Shown: piece by piece, positions 33,699-44,319 of the stretch
Layout of the letters: the number at the start of each line of letters is the position of its first letter
How positions within the stretch are numbered: position 1 is the first letter of the stretch
NCBI RefSeq assembly: GCF_900460955.1
Contig: NZ_UFUW01000001.1
Coordinates: 992,001 to 1,056,000, forward strand
Length of the DNA: 64,000 nt
Reading direction: 5' to 3'
Source: Cardiobacterium valvarum
Lineage (GTDB): Bacteria; Pseudomonadota; Gammaproteobacteria; Cardiobacteriales; Cardiobacteriaceae
The notes under the pieces: generated by a model
Database searches by the model: none
What the model was told of the DNA's origin: nothing
What the model saw: the letters and a program-made list of their open reading frames with translations, nothing else
Program-made: the position numbers and the translations under genes

Positions 33699-35587
33699 TG
33701 GCGACCCTCTTCCGCGAAGAACACCAGCAGGCGGACGTCGCCAGCCGCCGCTTGCACATCGCCTTCTGGCTGGGGGCGCTCGCCAGCTACCTCACTTACA
33801 GCCTCGCCTGCGCGCTCGCCCTCTTCGGCGTAAGCCCCATCATCGCTGCCGTTACGCAGGACGGCCCGCACACCTTCAGCAGCCTCTATCTCCACATCAG
33901 CCTCATCGCCGGCCTCATCCCCACCGCCGCGCTGCTCATCGCTTACACCGATATGCAGCGCAAAATGCGCGCAACGAGCGCCGACGAGCAGGCGCGCGCC
34001 CTCGGTGCTGAGCCCGCCTGCCCGGAAAAACACCGCGCCGACCGCCTCTACACCAACCTTGTCGCCGAAATGAGCGCCGCATCCGGCAACGCCGTACCCG
34101 CCACCTACATCCAGCGCAACGACGACAGCATCAACGCCTTCATCGTCGGCGGTGCAGACGGCAGCCTCGCCCTCACCGTCAGCCAGGGCGCGATAGACAG
34201 CCTCACCCGCGACGAACTGCAAGCCATCATCGGCCACGAATACGGCCACATCGAAAACGGCGACCTCGCCATTTACGCCCGCCTCACCGCGATGGTGCAT
34301 GGCTACTACATCATCAGCGACTGGCCGAACCGCCAGGAGCGCATCCACACCGCCCCCGAAGCCCAGCTCTTCGATTTGCGCGGCCTCATGAGCCGCGACG
34401 ACGGCCCCAGCTACAACCTCGGTGCCGCCGCCTTCACCATCCTCGGCTCCATCCTCTACCTCTATGGCCGCCTGCTGCAAGCCGCCTTCTCGCGCCGCCG
34501 CGAAGAAATGGCGGACGCCCGTGCCGTGCAATACACCCGCAACCCTGACGCCCTCGTCAGCGCCCTGAAAAAAGCCTGGGCTTTGCAAGAAAACGGCATC
34601 AACCCGCGCCGCCCGCCGCGCGACCGTGCCCACATCTACTTCATCCACTACCAAAGCGGGCTGAACCGCCTGCTACGCACCCACCCGCCGCTGGCCGAGC
34701 GCATCCGCACCTGGGGCGGCGGCGACATCAGCGCCGAAGAACTCGATGCCATCCTCTTCGATATCCAGGAACACCGCCGCAGCCAATACGAAACCGACCC
34801 GGCCAAACGCAGCCAGGACGCCCTCGCACTCAACCCCACCTACCCCATCCTCAGCCTTGACCGCAGCCTCGCTGCCGTCCACTATCCTGCACCTGTAGAT
34901 CCCGCTGCCGCCCTGCTCGCCCTCTACATCTACCACAGCGGCGCCTACTACTACACCCTCGAAGACGAAGGCACCATCCCGCGCGCCACTCTCGACGCCA
35001 GCCGCAACGCCTATACCACCATCGAACACAGCGAACCCGTCGCACAAATCGCCCTGCTTGCCCACCTCACACAAGCAACCGCCGCCCTCGGCGAAGAACA
35101 AAAAAACACCCTCGAACAACACATCCGCCAGCTCATCAAGCACGACCGCCAACTCAGCCGCTACGAACTCGCCGCCTACATCGTCTGGCGCGCGAGCCGC
35201 ATCCCCGGTGGCAACGCCGCTGACTACCGCGCCCACCGCGACGCCATCACCTGCCTCTACGCCTACCTGGCGAGCGACGACCCGGACGACGACAACCCCG
35301 CTGCAACCTACCAAAAACTGCTGGTGAACGGCCTGCCGCTTACCGATGCCCCCGCCTACGACCCCATTGACACCGCAGCGCACCAAAACGGCCTGCTCCT
35401 TTGTCGCCATCTTGAAACCCTGTGCCAACTCGCTCCAAGCTACCGCCAAACCCTGCTCGATAGCATCAACACCTACTACCGCCACAAACAGCAACTCACC
35501 CTCAAACAGGCCTACCTGCGCTTAGCCCTGCAACAGGCCCTTGCTCCCGACCGCCCCACCCGACACACGCACAAGACACGCGCCTGA
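33698..35587 (+). CDS. M48-family membrane metalloprotease
   Basis: A 629-residue protein with two N-terminal membrane helices (about 24-48 and 65-85), a zinc metalloprotease core with HEYGH (His180, Glu181, His184) and the third ligand in SRRREEMADARAVQYT, and a third hydrophobic segment between them. After about residue 330 comes a long C-terminal domain rich in Ala and Tyr without a recognisable fold, so the protein is roughly twice HtpX length. Likely a membrane protein quality-control protease acting with the coupled LemA protein. Confidence 0.87.
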   Translation: MATLFREEHQQADVASRRLHIAFWLGALASYLTYSLACALALFGVSPIIAAVTQDGPHTFSSLYLHISLIAGLIPTAALLIAYTDMQRKMRATSADEQARALGAEPACPEKHRADRLYTNLVAEMSAASGNAVPATYIQRNDDSINAFIVGGADGSLALTVSQGAIDSLTRDELQAIIGHEYGHIENGDLAIYARLTAMVHGYYIISDWPNRQERIHTAPEAQLFDLRGLMSRDDGPSYNLGAAAFTILGSILYLYGRLLQAAFSRRREEMADARAVQYTRNPDALVSALKKAWALQENGINPRRPPRDRAHIYFIHYQSGLNRLLRTHPPLAERIRTWGGGDISAEELDAILFDIQEHRRSQYETDPAKRSQDALALNPTYPILSLDRSLAAVHYPAPVDPAAALLALYIYHSGAYYYTLEDEGTIPRATLDASRNAYTTIEHSEPVAQIALLAHLTQATAALGEEQKNTLEQHIRQLIKHDRQLSRYELAAYIVWRASRIPGGNAADYRAHRDAITCLYAYLASDDPDDDNPAATYQKLLVNGLPLTDAPAYDPIDTAAHQNGLLLCRHLETLCQLAPSYRQTLLDSINTYYRHKQQLTLKQAYLRLALQQALAPDRPTRHTHKTRA

Positions 35588-35653
35588 ACTATTTGCCGGT
35601 AGCGGCAACGCATGGCGTCATCTTCTTTATTTCCGCCCTTGGGAGAAAATCGC

Positions 35654-35869
35654 ATGAAATACATCTGCTCGCACTGTCACCATGAAGAAAGCATCATGGC
35701 GCTCAACGGTGATGTCTGACACGCAGTTCCCATGGGCGAGGGCATGACGCCCGTCATCCGCTTCGATGACGATGTCCTGCTGAAAATGGACTACCTCATG
35801 CCGACCCTGTCCTTCAAAGACCGGGGTGCGGCTGTCCTCGTCGCCCACTGCAGCGGAAGTCGTCGGTGA
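35654..35869 (+). pseudogene. Threonine synthase remnant
   Basis: Reads MKYICSHCHHEESIMALNGDV, then a stop, then HAVPMGEGMTPVIRF and LLKMDYLMPTLSFKDRGAAVL, which contains the pyridoxal-phosphate lysine motif SFKDRG of threonine synthase. The zinc-ribbon N-terminus and the GEGMTP/FKDRG blocks are pulled together by deletion, and everything after about residue 70 is missing. A GGGAGAAAA site survives before the ATG. Clearly non-functional. Confidence 0.7.
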
Positions 35870-35978
35870 CTACTGCAATGACTGCAGTTTTCATTGCTTC
35901 GTAGTTGTTGTAGTCCATGTCCTGAAAGAGGTGCGAGCTGAGGTTCGAGATCATAATGATGACGATGCTGGAAAAATC
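35870..35978 (-). pseudogene. Fragment of a second clpB-like gene
   Basis: The minus strand reads DFSSIVIIMISNLSSHLFQ and DMDYNNYEAMKTAVIAVV, matching the ClpB segment [19 protein letters not shown]...NYETMK encoded at about 38145-38255. Roughly half of the residues agree, so it is an old duplication or a remnant of another Clp ATPase. It abuts the threonine synthase remnant. Confidence 0.6.
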
Positions 35979-35996
35979 ATGTACACATTATAATTT

Positions 35997-36641
35997 TTAA
36001 CCTTCTTCAAACTCTTTCATGATTTTCTCCCGGATATCATCATCGGTATTTTCATAAATCCATGTCCAATATTTCTTACCCAGTTCACTTATATCAGCAT
36101 GTTTGGGCAATTCCATAAACAGAATAGAGAGTAAAAACAACTGTTCTGACGTGTATTTCTCTATCAATGAAGGGAAGAAATCTTTAACTGGATCAATATA
36201 TCCATCATATGTTTCATAAGGTTCTTTGGGATCCCAGTGATTCAAAATAGAATAAGAGGCTCGCGGTGGGGAAGATTTATCATTAAAGCCTGCTACCGCA
36301 CACATATAAAGCAATCCGGTTAAAAAAAAGCGGACATTATTCTCATTTTCTTCGCTGCAGATTTTTGGATAATTATTTATTTCTCTGTGATATTCAGCTG
36401 GTATCGTTAAGGAGTAAAAAAACATACCTATCATATGGTCTATCCAAAAAGCATCAGAATCATTCCAGACGTCAAGCCAGGTCCTGCCATTAAACATATA
36501 CATGATATCTACATCATGAGCAGCACCGCACATGGCAACTTCATCTTCTGTCAGGCTATATAATTTTTCATTACTTGGGAAATATTTTTTTACAACTTTT
36601 TCTATGGACAATATTTGATCGAATGGGGCTATATTTTTCAT
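35997..36641 (-). CDS. Probable immunity protein for the adjacent toxin
   Basis: A 214-residue acidic, AT-rich, cytoplasmic-looking protein (MKNIAPFDQILSIEKVVKKYF..., ending KEFEEG) with many aromatic residues and no signal peptide. The start at 36641 overlaps the toxin stop as ATGA, implying translational coupling; an in-frame ATG at 36653 is the alternative. Position directly downstream of a secreted toxin gene, low GC and overlap are the classic immunity signature. No named family recognised. Confidence 0.65.
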   Translation of the reverse strand: MKNIAPFDQILSIEKVVKKYFPSNEKLYSLTEDEVAMCGAAHDVDIMYMFNGRTWLDVWNDSDAFWIDHMIGMFFYSLTIPAEYHREINNYPKICSEENENNVRFFLTGLLYMCAVAGFNDKSSPPRASYSILNHWDPKEPYETYDGYIDPVKDFFPSLIEKYTSEQLFLLSILFMELPKHADISELGKKYWTWIYENTDDDIREKIMKEFEEG

Positions 36642-37669
36642 CGCTGATTCCATCTATTTTGTAATATTTTGAAGCAGTTAGTATAGGCTTGCCAATAGTT
36701 ACCTGCTTCTTTTCTATGATTTTCGTCCCCACCGGCAAAGCATTTATTGTTAATTGTGGTGCGCGCAAGGGCGCATTGTTCTAAAATACCAGTACGACGA
36801 CCTATTTCTTCTTCTGACAAAGTAGTTGTGCAACTAATTGTTCCTGACTCGGAACAATTTTTTTTCTTTTTTGCTTCCAGTTCGTTAAACTCTTTCGGTG
36901 TGCAGTTTCCTCCGTACTTTTTCCCAGAACGATGCGCCTGGCTCAATGCAATCGCTGTCGGACTGATGTTTTGCTGCCCGTTGGTTTTAGCCATCGGTCT
37001 TTTGTTGCGCTCCCATTGAGTGGCAAGCCATTGCGGCGTTATCTGCTCATCCGCTACTTTTCCAATGGCGGCAATGGCTTCCGGTTGTCCCGCTTGCGCA
37101 TTTTTAAAGATTTGAGCTGCTATTTGGTTGAACGTGAGCGATTTTTCTTCTCTGTGCATCCAGATATGCCCATAGCCATTGTTACATTTCACATACGCAT
37201 GTCCTGTATCGGTATAGTCCATAACTATAGGGCCGCCACCACCGCCCCATCCATGCGGTTTTGCACATTCATAGCGTCCAACTGTCGCAATATCGCCTAC
37301 TATTTTTCTATCATGATCCGTCCATAATCCCGTATCTCTTGTAAACCTTACCCGGTTATTTTCCGGATCCATCACATAATCCACCATATCGAATAATCCT
37401 TTTATGGCCAAGAGTACCGCACCAAGAAAACTTGCTCGCCCAATAAACTTGGTAATATTTCCGACATTAGGTGTGATTTTGGCAGTGCTTATGTAAGATC
37501 CATTGGGCATATGTTTGATGGCTGTATAACTGCTTGTTGCACCTGCTCTTGATATTTCTTGAAGCTCCCAACCGTTGATAGCTGCAGCCGTTTGTGCAGA
37601 TAGGTGAAGCGGGTTGATTAAAAATGCCAGTGATAGCAGTATTAAAATGGCTTTGCGATAAGTGTTCAT
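36638..37669 (-). CDS. Secreted polymorphic toxin with Ntox16-like C-terminal domain
   Basis: A 343-residue protein with signal peptide MNTYRKAILILLSLAFLINPLHLSAQ. The N-terminal half contains a hydrophobic stretch (FLGAVLLAIKGLFDMVDYVMDPENNRVRF) resembling the TspB/filamentous-phage proteins of Neisseria. The C-terminal 85 residues (GNCTPKEFNELEAKKKKNC..., IGRRTGILEQCALARTTINNKCFAGGDENH) show the spaced cysteines, CALAR..IN..CF.GGD..H, of the predicted Ntox16 toxin domain. AT-rich like its downstream partner. The catalytic activity of this toxin class is not something I can assert. No dedicated secretion gene is adjacent. Confidence 0.65.
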   Translation of the reverse strand: MNTYRKAILILLSLAFLINPLHLSAQTAAAINGWELQEISRAGATSSYTAIKHMPNGSYISTAKITPNVGNITKFIGRASFLGAVLLAIKGLFDMVDYVMDPENNRVRFTRDTGLWTDHDRKIVGDIATVGRYECAKPHGWGGGGGPIVMDYTDTGHAYVKCNNGYGHIWMHREEKSLTFNQIAAQIFKNAQAGQPEAIAAIGKVADEQITPQWLATQWERNKRPMAKTNGQQNISPTAIALSQAHRSGKKYGGNCTPKEFNELEAKKKKNCSESGTISCTTTLSEEEIGRRTGILEQCALARTTINNKCFAGGDENHRKEAGNYWQAYTNCFKILQNRWNQR

Positions 37670-37751
37670 CCTGATTACCTGTAAGTGAAGATTTCTTTTT
37701 CATCATACTACTAAATGTTTTAAAAGCGTTACTTTTGCCTCTGCCGCTATA

Positions 37752-37778
37752 CAAAACCCGCCTTGCGGCGGGTTTTTC
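37752..37778 (-). terminator. Rho-independent terminator after clpB
   Basis: Stem AACCCGCC/GGCGGGTT with loop TTGC, A-tract on the left. It lies 19 bp past the clpB stop codon. Confidence 0.85.
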
Positions 37779-37795
37779 TGTGCGTGAAAGCAGCA

Positions 37796-40363
<2,568 letters not shown>

Positions 40364-40396
40364 GGTTTTTCCTGTGGTTGGTTAACGATGAGTTCT

Positions 40397-40424
40397 ATTT
40401 ATGGGACGAGTGGGATTTTTCAAG
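40397..40424 (-). promoter_or_regulatory. Sigma-32 heat-shock promoter of clpB
   Basis: On the minus strand CTTGAAA (40424-40418), 12 bp, then CCCATAAAT (40405-40397). This agrees with the sigma-32 consensus CTTGAAA / CCCATNT; it lies 34 bp upstream of the clpB start codon. Confidence 0.85.
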
Positions 40425-40437
40425 TTTTTCCAATTAA

Positions 40438-40680
40438 CTTTTTGCAAGCGGCATCAATATGGGGGCCCGCCAAGCGGCGTAAACACTGGACCCGCCAAGC
40501 GGCGTGGTTACTGGCTTTTGTAGAGACGTTGCCTGCAACGTCTCAAAAATGAAAACCGCGTAGTTTCCCCGCTTGCCCGAAACGCAAAAGCAGGCTGCGC
40601 TTGCTCGATGGGCTGAAGCCCATCCTACGCCCGTCAAGCGGCATAAATACTGGGCCCGCCAAGCGGCGTAGATACCGGCC
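40438..40680. repeat. Mosaic of dispersed intergenic repeats between clpB and rsmI
   Basis: Contains four copies or near-copies of CCGCCAAGCGGCG (about 40468, 40492, 40632 and 40661), each followed by variants of TAAAYACTGG. It also has a perfect 9-bp palindrome GAGACGTTG-CCTG-CAACGTCTC (40523-40544) and a GATGGGCTGAAGCCCATC palindrome (about 40599-40616). Single copies of these blocks occur near 12250, 26270, 26300 and 42900. No ORF is convincing here. Confidence 0.7.
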
Positions 40681-41508
40681 TTACCCGATGCGGTCAAGCA
40701 GGTACTGGTAAACGGCTTTTTTGTTTGCACCGGTGTGTTTGGCGACCAGGGCAGCGGTGGTTTTGGCGGCAAGGCCCGCATCGCGCAGGTCGTCGGCCAG
40801 CGGCTGCCAGTCGGCGGTAGTTTGTGCTACTGCCGCTCCGAGGAGCAGCACAAATTCGCCGCGCCGTCGGTTGTCATCCCCAGCCAGCCAGGCGGGGGCG
40901 GTGGCAACGCTGAGATGCGCGATTTGTTCGAACTGTTTGCTCAGTTCGCGGGCGATGACGAGCGGGCGCGCGCCGTCGAAGGTTCCGGCCATCGTGGCGA
41001 GGGTTTCGCTGATGCGGTGCGGCGCTTCAAAGAAGATGGTGGTGTGCATGGCGGTGCGGTAGTCGTCAAGAAAACGCTGCCGCTCGCCCGCTTTGGCGGG
41101 GATGAAGCCGGCGAAGGTGAAGCGGTCAGCAGGCAGGCCGCTTGCGGAAAGCGCAGTAATGACGCTGCTCGCCCCCGGCAGCGGGCTGATGCGGATGCCC
41201 GCTTCGTGCGCGAGACGGGTGAGCAGGGCGCCGGGATCGGAGACAAGCGGCGTGCCGGCGTCGCTGACGAGAGCGACGTTTTCGCCCGCTTGCAGGCGGC
41301 GGATAAGGGCTTCCGCCGCACCGCGTTCGTTGTGCTGGTGCAGCGCGGTGAGCGGGCGGTCAATAGCGTAGGCATCAAGCAGGCGGCGACTGTGGCGGGT
41401 ATCCTCGCAGGCTATAATGTCTGCCGCTTGCAGGGTCGCCAGCGCGCGCCTGCTGATGTCGTCCAGATTGCCTATCGGCGTGGCGACGATGTACAACGTT
41501 CCACTCAT
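40681..41508 (-). CDS. rsmI: 16S rRNA (cytidine(1402)-2'-O)-methyltransferase
   Basis: A 275-residue SAM-dependent enzyme (E. coli RsmI 286) modifying C1402 in the ribosomal decoding site. MSGTLYIVATPIGNLDDISRRAL, ACEDTRHSRRLLDAY, VALVSDAGTPLVSDPG and LPGASSVITALSASGLP are family hallmarks. The start at 41508 has GAAGGAAA upstream; a longer frame to 41796 would run through the divergent yraN gene. It is divergent from yraN with 12 bp between start codons, the classical rsmI-yraN arrangement. Confidence 0.94.
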   Translation of the reverse strand: MSGTLYIVATPIGNLDDISRRALATLQAADIIACEDTRHSRRLLDAYAIDRPLTALHQHNERGAAEALIRRLQAGENVALVSDAGTPLVSDPGALLTRLAHEAGIRISPLPGASSVITALSASGLPADRFTFAGFIPAKAGERQRFLDDYRTAMHTTIFFEAPHRISETLATMAGTFDGARPLVIARELSKQFEQIAHLSVATAPAWLAGDDNRRRGEFVLLLGAAVAQTTADWQPLADDLRDAGLAAKTTAALVAKHTGANKKAVYQYLLDRIG

Positions 41509-41520
41509 CGGGTTTCCTTC

Positions 41521-41877
41521 ATGTTTTTTGCCAGACTTGCTCCCCATCTGCGTCGCGGCCGGGCGGGCGAAAGACGCGCCGCCGCCTATCTGAAAGCGCA
41601 GGGGCTCGTCATTGTAACGAACAACTTTCGCTCCCGTTATGGCGAGATTGACTTCATCGCCCGCGATGGCGCGGAGCTGGTTTTCGTCGAGGTGCGTAGT
41701 CGCGAGGCAGGGGCGCAGGTCAGTGCCGCAGCCAGTATCAACGCCGCCAAGCGGGAGAAAATCCGCAAAACGGCGCAGGTGTATTTGCAGCAACACTACC
41801 GGACGCTGCCGGCATGCCGCTTTGATGCGGTGTGTATTGACGGTGCGGACATCACCTGGCTGCGGGCGGCGTTTTAA
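41521..41877 (+). CDS. yraN: YraN/UPF0102 family endonuclease-like protein
   Basis: A 118-residue protein with the restriction-endonuclease-like core of UPF0102: RGRAGERRAAAYLKAQG, NFRSRYGEIDFIARD, LVFVEVRSR (the D..EVR motif, Glu and Asp positioned as in PD-(D/E)XK nucleases) and KREKIRKTAQVYL. Biological role is unclear. It starts 12 bp from the divergent rsmI start, with no obvious ribosome site. Confidence 0.9.
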   Translation: MFFARLAPHLRRGRAGERRAAAYLKAQGLVIVTNNFRSRYGEIDFIARDGAELVFVEVRSREAGAQVSAAASINAAKREKIRKTAQVYLQQHYRTLPACRFDAVCIDGADITWLRAAF

Positions 41878-41958
41878 GCGTGAAATTACTTGCGGATTTT
41901 TGTTGCTTTTGATACGTTAATCACAAATTTCAACCCAAAGCAACAGAAGGAGTGGATG

Positions 41959-42246
41959 ATGAACTACAACATCACCGGCAAACATCTGGATATCAGTGAG
42001 GCGGTCCACAGTTATGTCGAGGACAAACTCGGCGGGCTGGATACGCAGAATGTCACCAGTGCTCAGGTGACACTGCGTGCGGAGAATCACCTGAAAATTG
42101 CCGAAGCGACAATCCACCTTGCTTCCGGCAAGACAATCCACGGCGATGCTGCGCATGAGGATATGTATGCCGCGATTGACTTGCTCAGTGATGTCCTCGA
42201 TAAGCAAATCCGCAAGCACAAGGAAAAACTGCACGAACACCGCTGA
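41959..42246 (+). CDS. hpf: Ribosome hibernation promoting factor
   Basis: A 95-residue short-type HPF (E. coli HPF 95). MNYNITGKHLDISEAVHSYVEDKLGGL is the conserved opening and the last helix KQIRKHKEKLHEHR is basic for rRNA contact. It binds the 30S decoding region and promotes 100S dimers in stationary phase. AAGGAG lies upstream; ATG at 41956 is an equal alternative start. The gene has its own terminator. Unlike many proteobacteria, it is not next to rpoN or ptsN here. Confidence 0.92.
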   Translation: MNYNITGKHLDISEAVHSYVEDKLGGLDTQNVTSAQVTLRAENHLKIAEATIHLASGKTIHGDAAHEDMYAAIDLLSDVLDKQIRKHKEKLHEHR

Positions 42247-42257
42247 TGCGCAAACAT

Positions 42258-42290
42258 GAAAAACCCCCGCTGCGGCGGGGGTTTTCTTTT
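42258..42290 (+). terminator. Rho-independent terminator after hpf
   Basis: Stem AAACCCCCGC/GCGGGGGTTT (loop TGCG region) followed by CTTTT. Confidence 0.88.
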
Positions 42291-42303
42291 GCTTGATAAA
42301 GGC

Positions 42304-42813
42304 TCAGGGGGTATTAGCTTTGTGGCGTTCGCAGATGACGCACACCAGCAGTAGGCCGATAAACAGCATCATTGACCATACCGGAATACGCAGGCCGAGG
42401 AACAGGTCGCGGGTGGCGCAGTCGCCATCACCCTGCATGGCGGTGAGCAGGCCGCCCCAGAAACCGTTTTTATCCAGCGTAGCGTAGAAATCGAAACCGC
42501 AGGCGGGGACTTGGTCGGCGGGCAGGCTTTGGATGTAGAGGTGGCGGGCAGCAAGGCCGATACCGAAGAAGATGGAAAGGTATTTGCCGAGACGCATGAG
42601 GAAGCGCGTCGCGGGCCGGCTCGGCCAGCAGATGGCGTCGAGCAGGAAGAAGAAGCCGACAAGGCCGAAGGCGAGGCGCTGCATCATGCACAGGTTACAC
42701 GGCGTCAGCCACAGCGTTCTCTCCAGGTAATAGTAGGCGAAGGCGATGGAAGCCCAGGAAGCAAGGCCGCAGATGGCGAGAGCGGCACGGCGATGAGTGT
42801 CGGTAAGGGTCAT
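42304..42813 (-). CDS. dsbB: Disulfide bond formation protein B
   Basis: A 169-residue inner-membrane protein with four helices that reoxidises DsbA and passes electrons to quinone. The first periplasmic redox pair is CNLC (Cys39, Cys42). The second pair, Cys104 (VPACGFD) and Cys131 (GDGDC), is in the second periplasmic loop. Length and spacing match E. coli DsbB (176). No dsbA is adjacent. Separated from the upstream propeller gene by a 128-bp gap with a repeat copy. Confidence 0.93.
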   Translation of the reverse strand: MTLTDTHRRAALAICGLASWASIAFAYYYLERTLWLTPCNLCMMQRLAFGLVGFFFLLDAICWPSRPATRFLMRLGKYLSIFFGIGLAARHLYIQSLPADQVPACGFDFYATLDKNGFWGGLLTAMQGDGDCATRDLFLGLRIPVWSMMLFIGLLLVCVICERHKANTP

Positions 42814-42879
42814 GAATCCTCGTGGTGTAGTTGGAAACGGCGCGAATGATAGCAGATTGTCGCCATCGCCCCCGTGCCG

Positions 42880-42922
42880 GGCCTAAATACTGGCCCCGCC
42901 AAGCGGTGGGGTTGCCAGTTTC
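42880..42922. repeat. Dispersed intergenic repeat copy
   Basis: GCCTAAATACTGGCCCCGCCAAGCGGTGGGG, one unit of the family concentrated at 40438-40680, between dsbB and the propeller gene. Confidence 0.6.
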
Positions 42923-42941
42923 GTAATTTTGCGCGCCTTTT

Positions 42942-44093
42942 TCAGTGGCACAGGGTGTTGCCCGCGCCCATGATGAGGTTTTCGGGGCGGTGGATGCCGG
43001 TGAGCGGCACGTTGTGCAGGCTGCCGTCGTGCAGGTTATAGACGCTGATGTCGTGGCTGTTCTCGTGGGCAAGCAGCGCAGTTTTGCTGTCGGCGGTGAT
43101 GAACAGGGCACGGCTGCGACCAGGCAGTGTTTTGTCATCAATCAGATGTGGCGGCGCGGCGGCATCACTCAGGTCGTAGTTGTGCAGTTGGCTGCCGGCA
43201 ACGATCAGGCGGGTATCGAGCCAGCCGGTGGCATAGTGGTCAGTCGGGTTCGGCGCGGTAAAGGACTGGAGGGTATCGGGGGCAGTCTGGTTGATGAGGT
43301 GACCACCGCCTTTTTGGTCGATATAGACGTAGGTCTGGCCGCTGTTGTCAATGTAGGGTTGCACCAGCGGGGCGGTGAGCGGGGTTTGTCGCGCGATTTC
43401 GCCTTTATCAATAGCCCAGTCCACGGCGATAGGTTGACCGTTACCGTTTTCGGCGCCGAAGAGCAGGTGCTGGTCATCCGGGCTGATGGCGGCAGCACTG
43501 AGGTTGCGCCAGTCAGCGGGCAATGGATAGCGGATCTGGTTTTGGTCGCCGGGATTGTAGCGGTAGAGGGCGGGGGTATCGTCGAATATCCAGAGTTGCT
43601 GCGAGAGCGGGCTGTACAGCCAGGCCTGGATATGGCCGTAGCCTTCGAGCAGACGTTGTTCGCCGCTACGGCTATCAAGCAGGGTCAGGCGGTCGTCGCC
43701 TGAGGCGATGAGCCAGGCGCTGTCGGCATCGTATTGCAGACGGGTGACGGGGTGACTGATGTGCCGTGTGCTTTCGCTGTGATCGGCAAGATTGCGGATG
43801 GTGATAGTGTCACTGCCGTCGCTATAGGCGAGCAGGCCGTAGGTTTTGTGGATAGCGAGGCGGCGTGCCGGGGCTTTGAGGTCAAGCAGGCTGGTTTGTT
43901 GCAGGCTGTCCATATCAATGACGGCCAGTTTCGGCGCCGTTTCGTCGCTGACGAAAGCGTAACGCGCAGGTGCGTTCATGTCGAAGAGTTCTTGCATCAC
44001 CGCTTCGGGGGTGAGGCCTTTGCTGTATTGGTAGGCGATGTAGAGCGCAACAGTGCAGACGAGGATAGCAAGGATGAGCAGGGGCTTTTTCAT
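42942..44093 (-). CDS. Membrane-anchored or exported beta-propeller protein
   Basis: A 383-residue protein beginning MKKPLLILAILVCTVALYIAYQY, an N-terminal anchor or signal sequence. Repeated blades of the YVTN/WD type follow (YAFVSDETAPKLAVIDMDSLQQ, LLAYSDGSDTITIRNL, LIASGDDRLTLLDSRSG, ALLAHENSHDISVYNLHDGSL). There are no obvious metal or haem motifs and no catalytic residues. The start at 44093 is preferred because a longer frame to 44243 adds a segment with no signal sequence. Function unknown; the adjacent gene on the same strand is a copper chaperone, but a terminator separates them. Confidence 0.65.
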   Translation of the reverse strand: MKKPLLILAILVCTVALYIAYQYSKGLTPEAVMQELFDMNAPARYAFVSDETAPKLAVIDMDSLQQTSLLDLKAPARRLAIHKTYGLLAYSDGSDTITIRNLADHSESTRHISHPVTRLQYDADSAWLIASGDDRLTLLDSRSGEQRLLEGYGHIQAWLYSPLSQQLWIFDDTPALYRYNPGDQNQIRYPLPADWRNLSAAAISPDDQHLLFGAENGNGQPIAVDWAIDKGEIARQTPLTAPLVQPYIDNSGQTYVYIDQKGGGHLINQTAPDTLQSFTAPNPTDHYATGWLDTRLIVAGSQLHNYDLSDAAAPPHLIDDKTLPGRSRALFITADSKTALLAHENSHDISVYNLHDGSLHNVPLTGIHRPENLIMGAGNTLCH

Positions 44094-44264
44094 GGCAATA
44101 GAGGATTGGTGGGGATGGTATGGCAGTGGCGTATCGTCGTTCCTAATAGAACTGGCATGGTGTTGGCTCACCTCGCGATATTGCTTTTGGTTCGCCGCCT
44201 TGTCCCATTTCCATTTGAAACGGCTACCGCCCGCACGGCCCAATTATTGCAGAAACTGGGCAAA

Positions 44265-44297
44265 ATTTTAGCCCTCTGCCGCTGGACGGTAGAGGGC
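44265..44297 (-). terminator. Terminator after the PCuAC gene
   Basis: An 11-bp stem (GCCCTCTGCCG with CGGTAGAGGGC, one wobble pair, loop CTGGA), followed in the minus direction by TAAAATTTTG. The T-tract is weak. Confidence 0.65.
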
Positions 44298-44319
44298 TTG
44301 TAGTCAACGAGACAGAGAA

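Noticed and set aside
33117..35587. Long minus-strand frames opposite lemA and the M48 protease gene
   Set aside because: They are low-complexity Val/Gly/Ala translations mirroring well-supported genes with HExxH and LemA motifs on the plus strand.
40438..40680. CRISPR array
   Set aside because: The repeats are few, irregularly spaced, and mixed with palindromes; no constant repeat-spacer pattern and no cas genes anywhere in the window.
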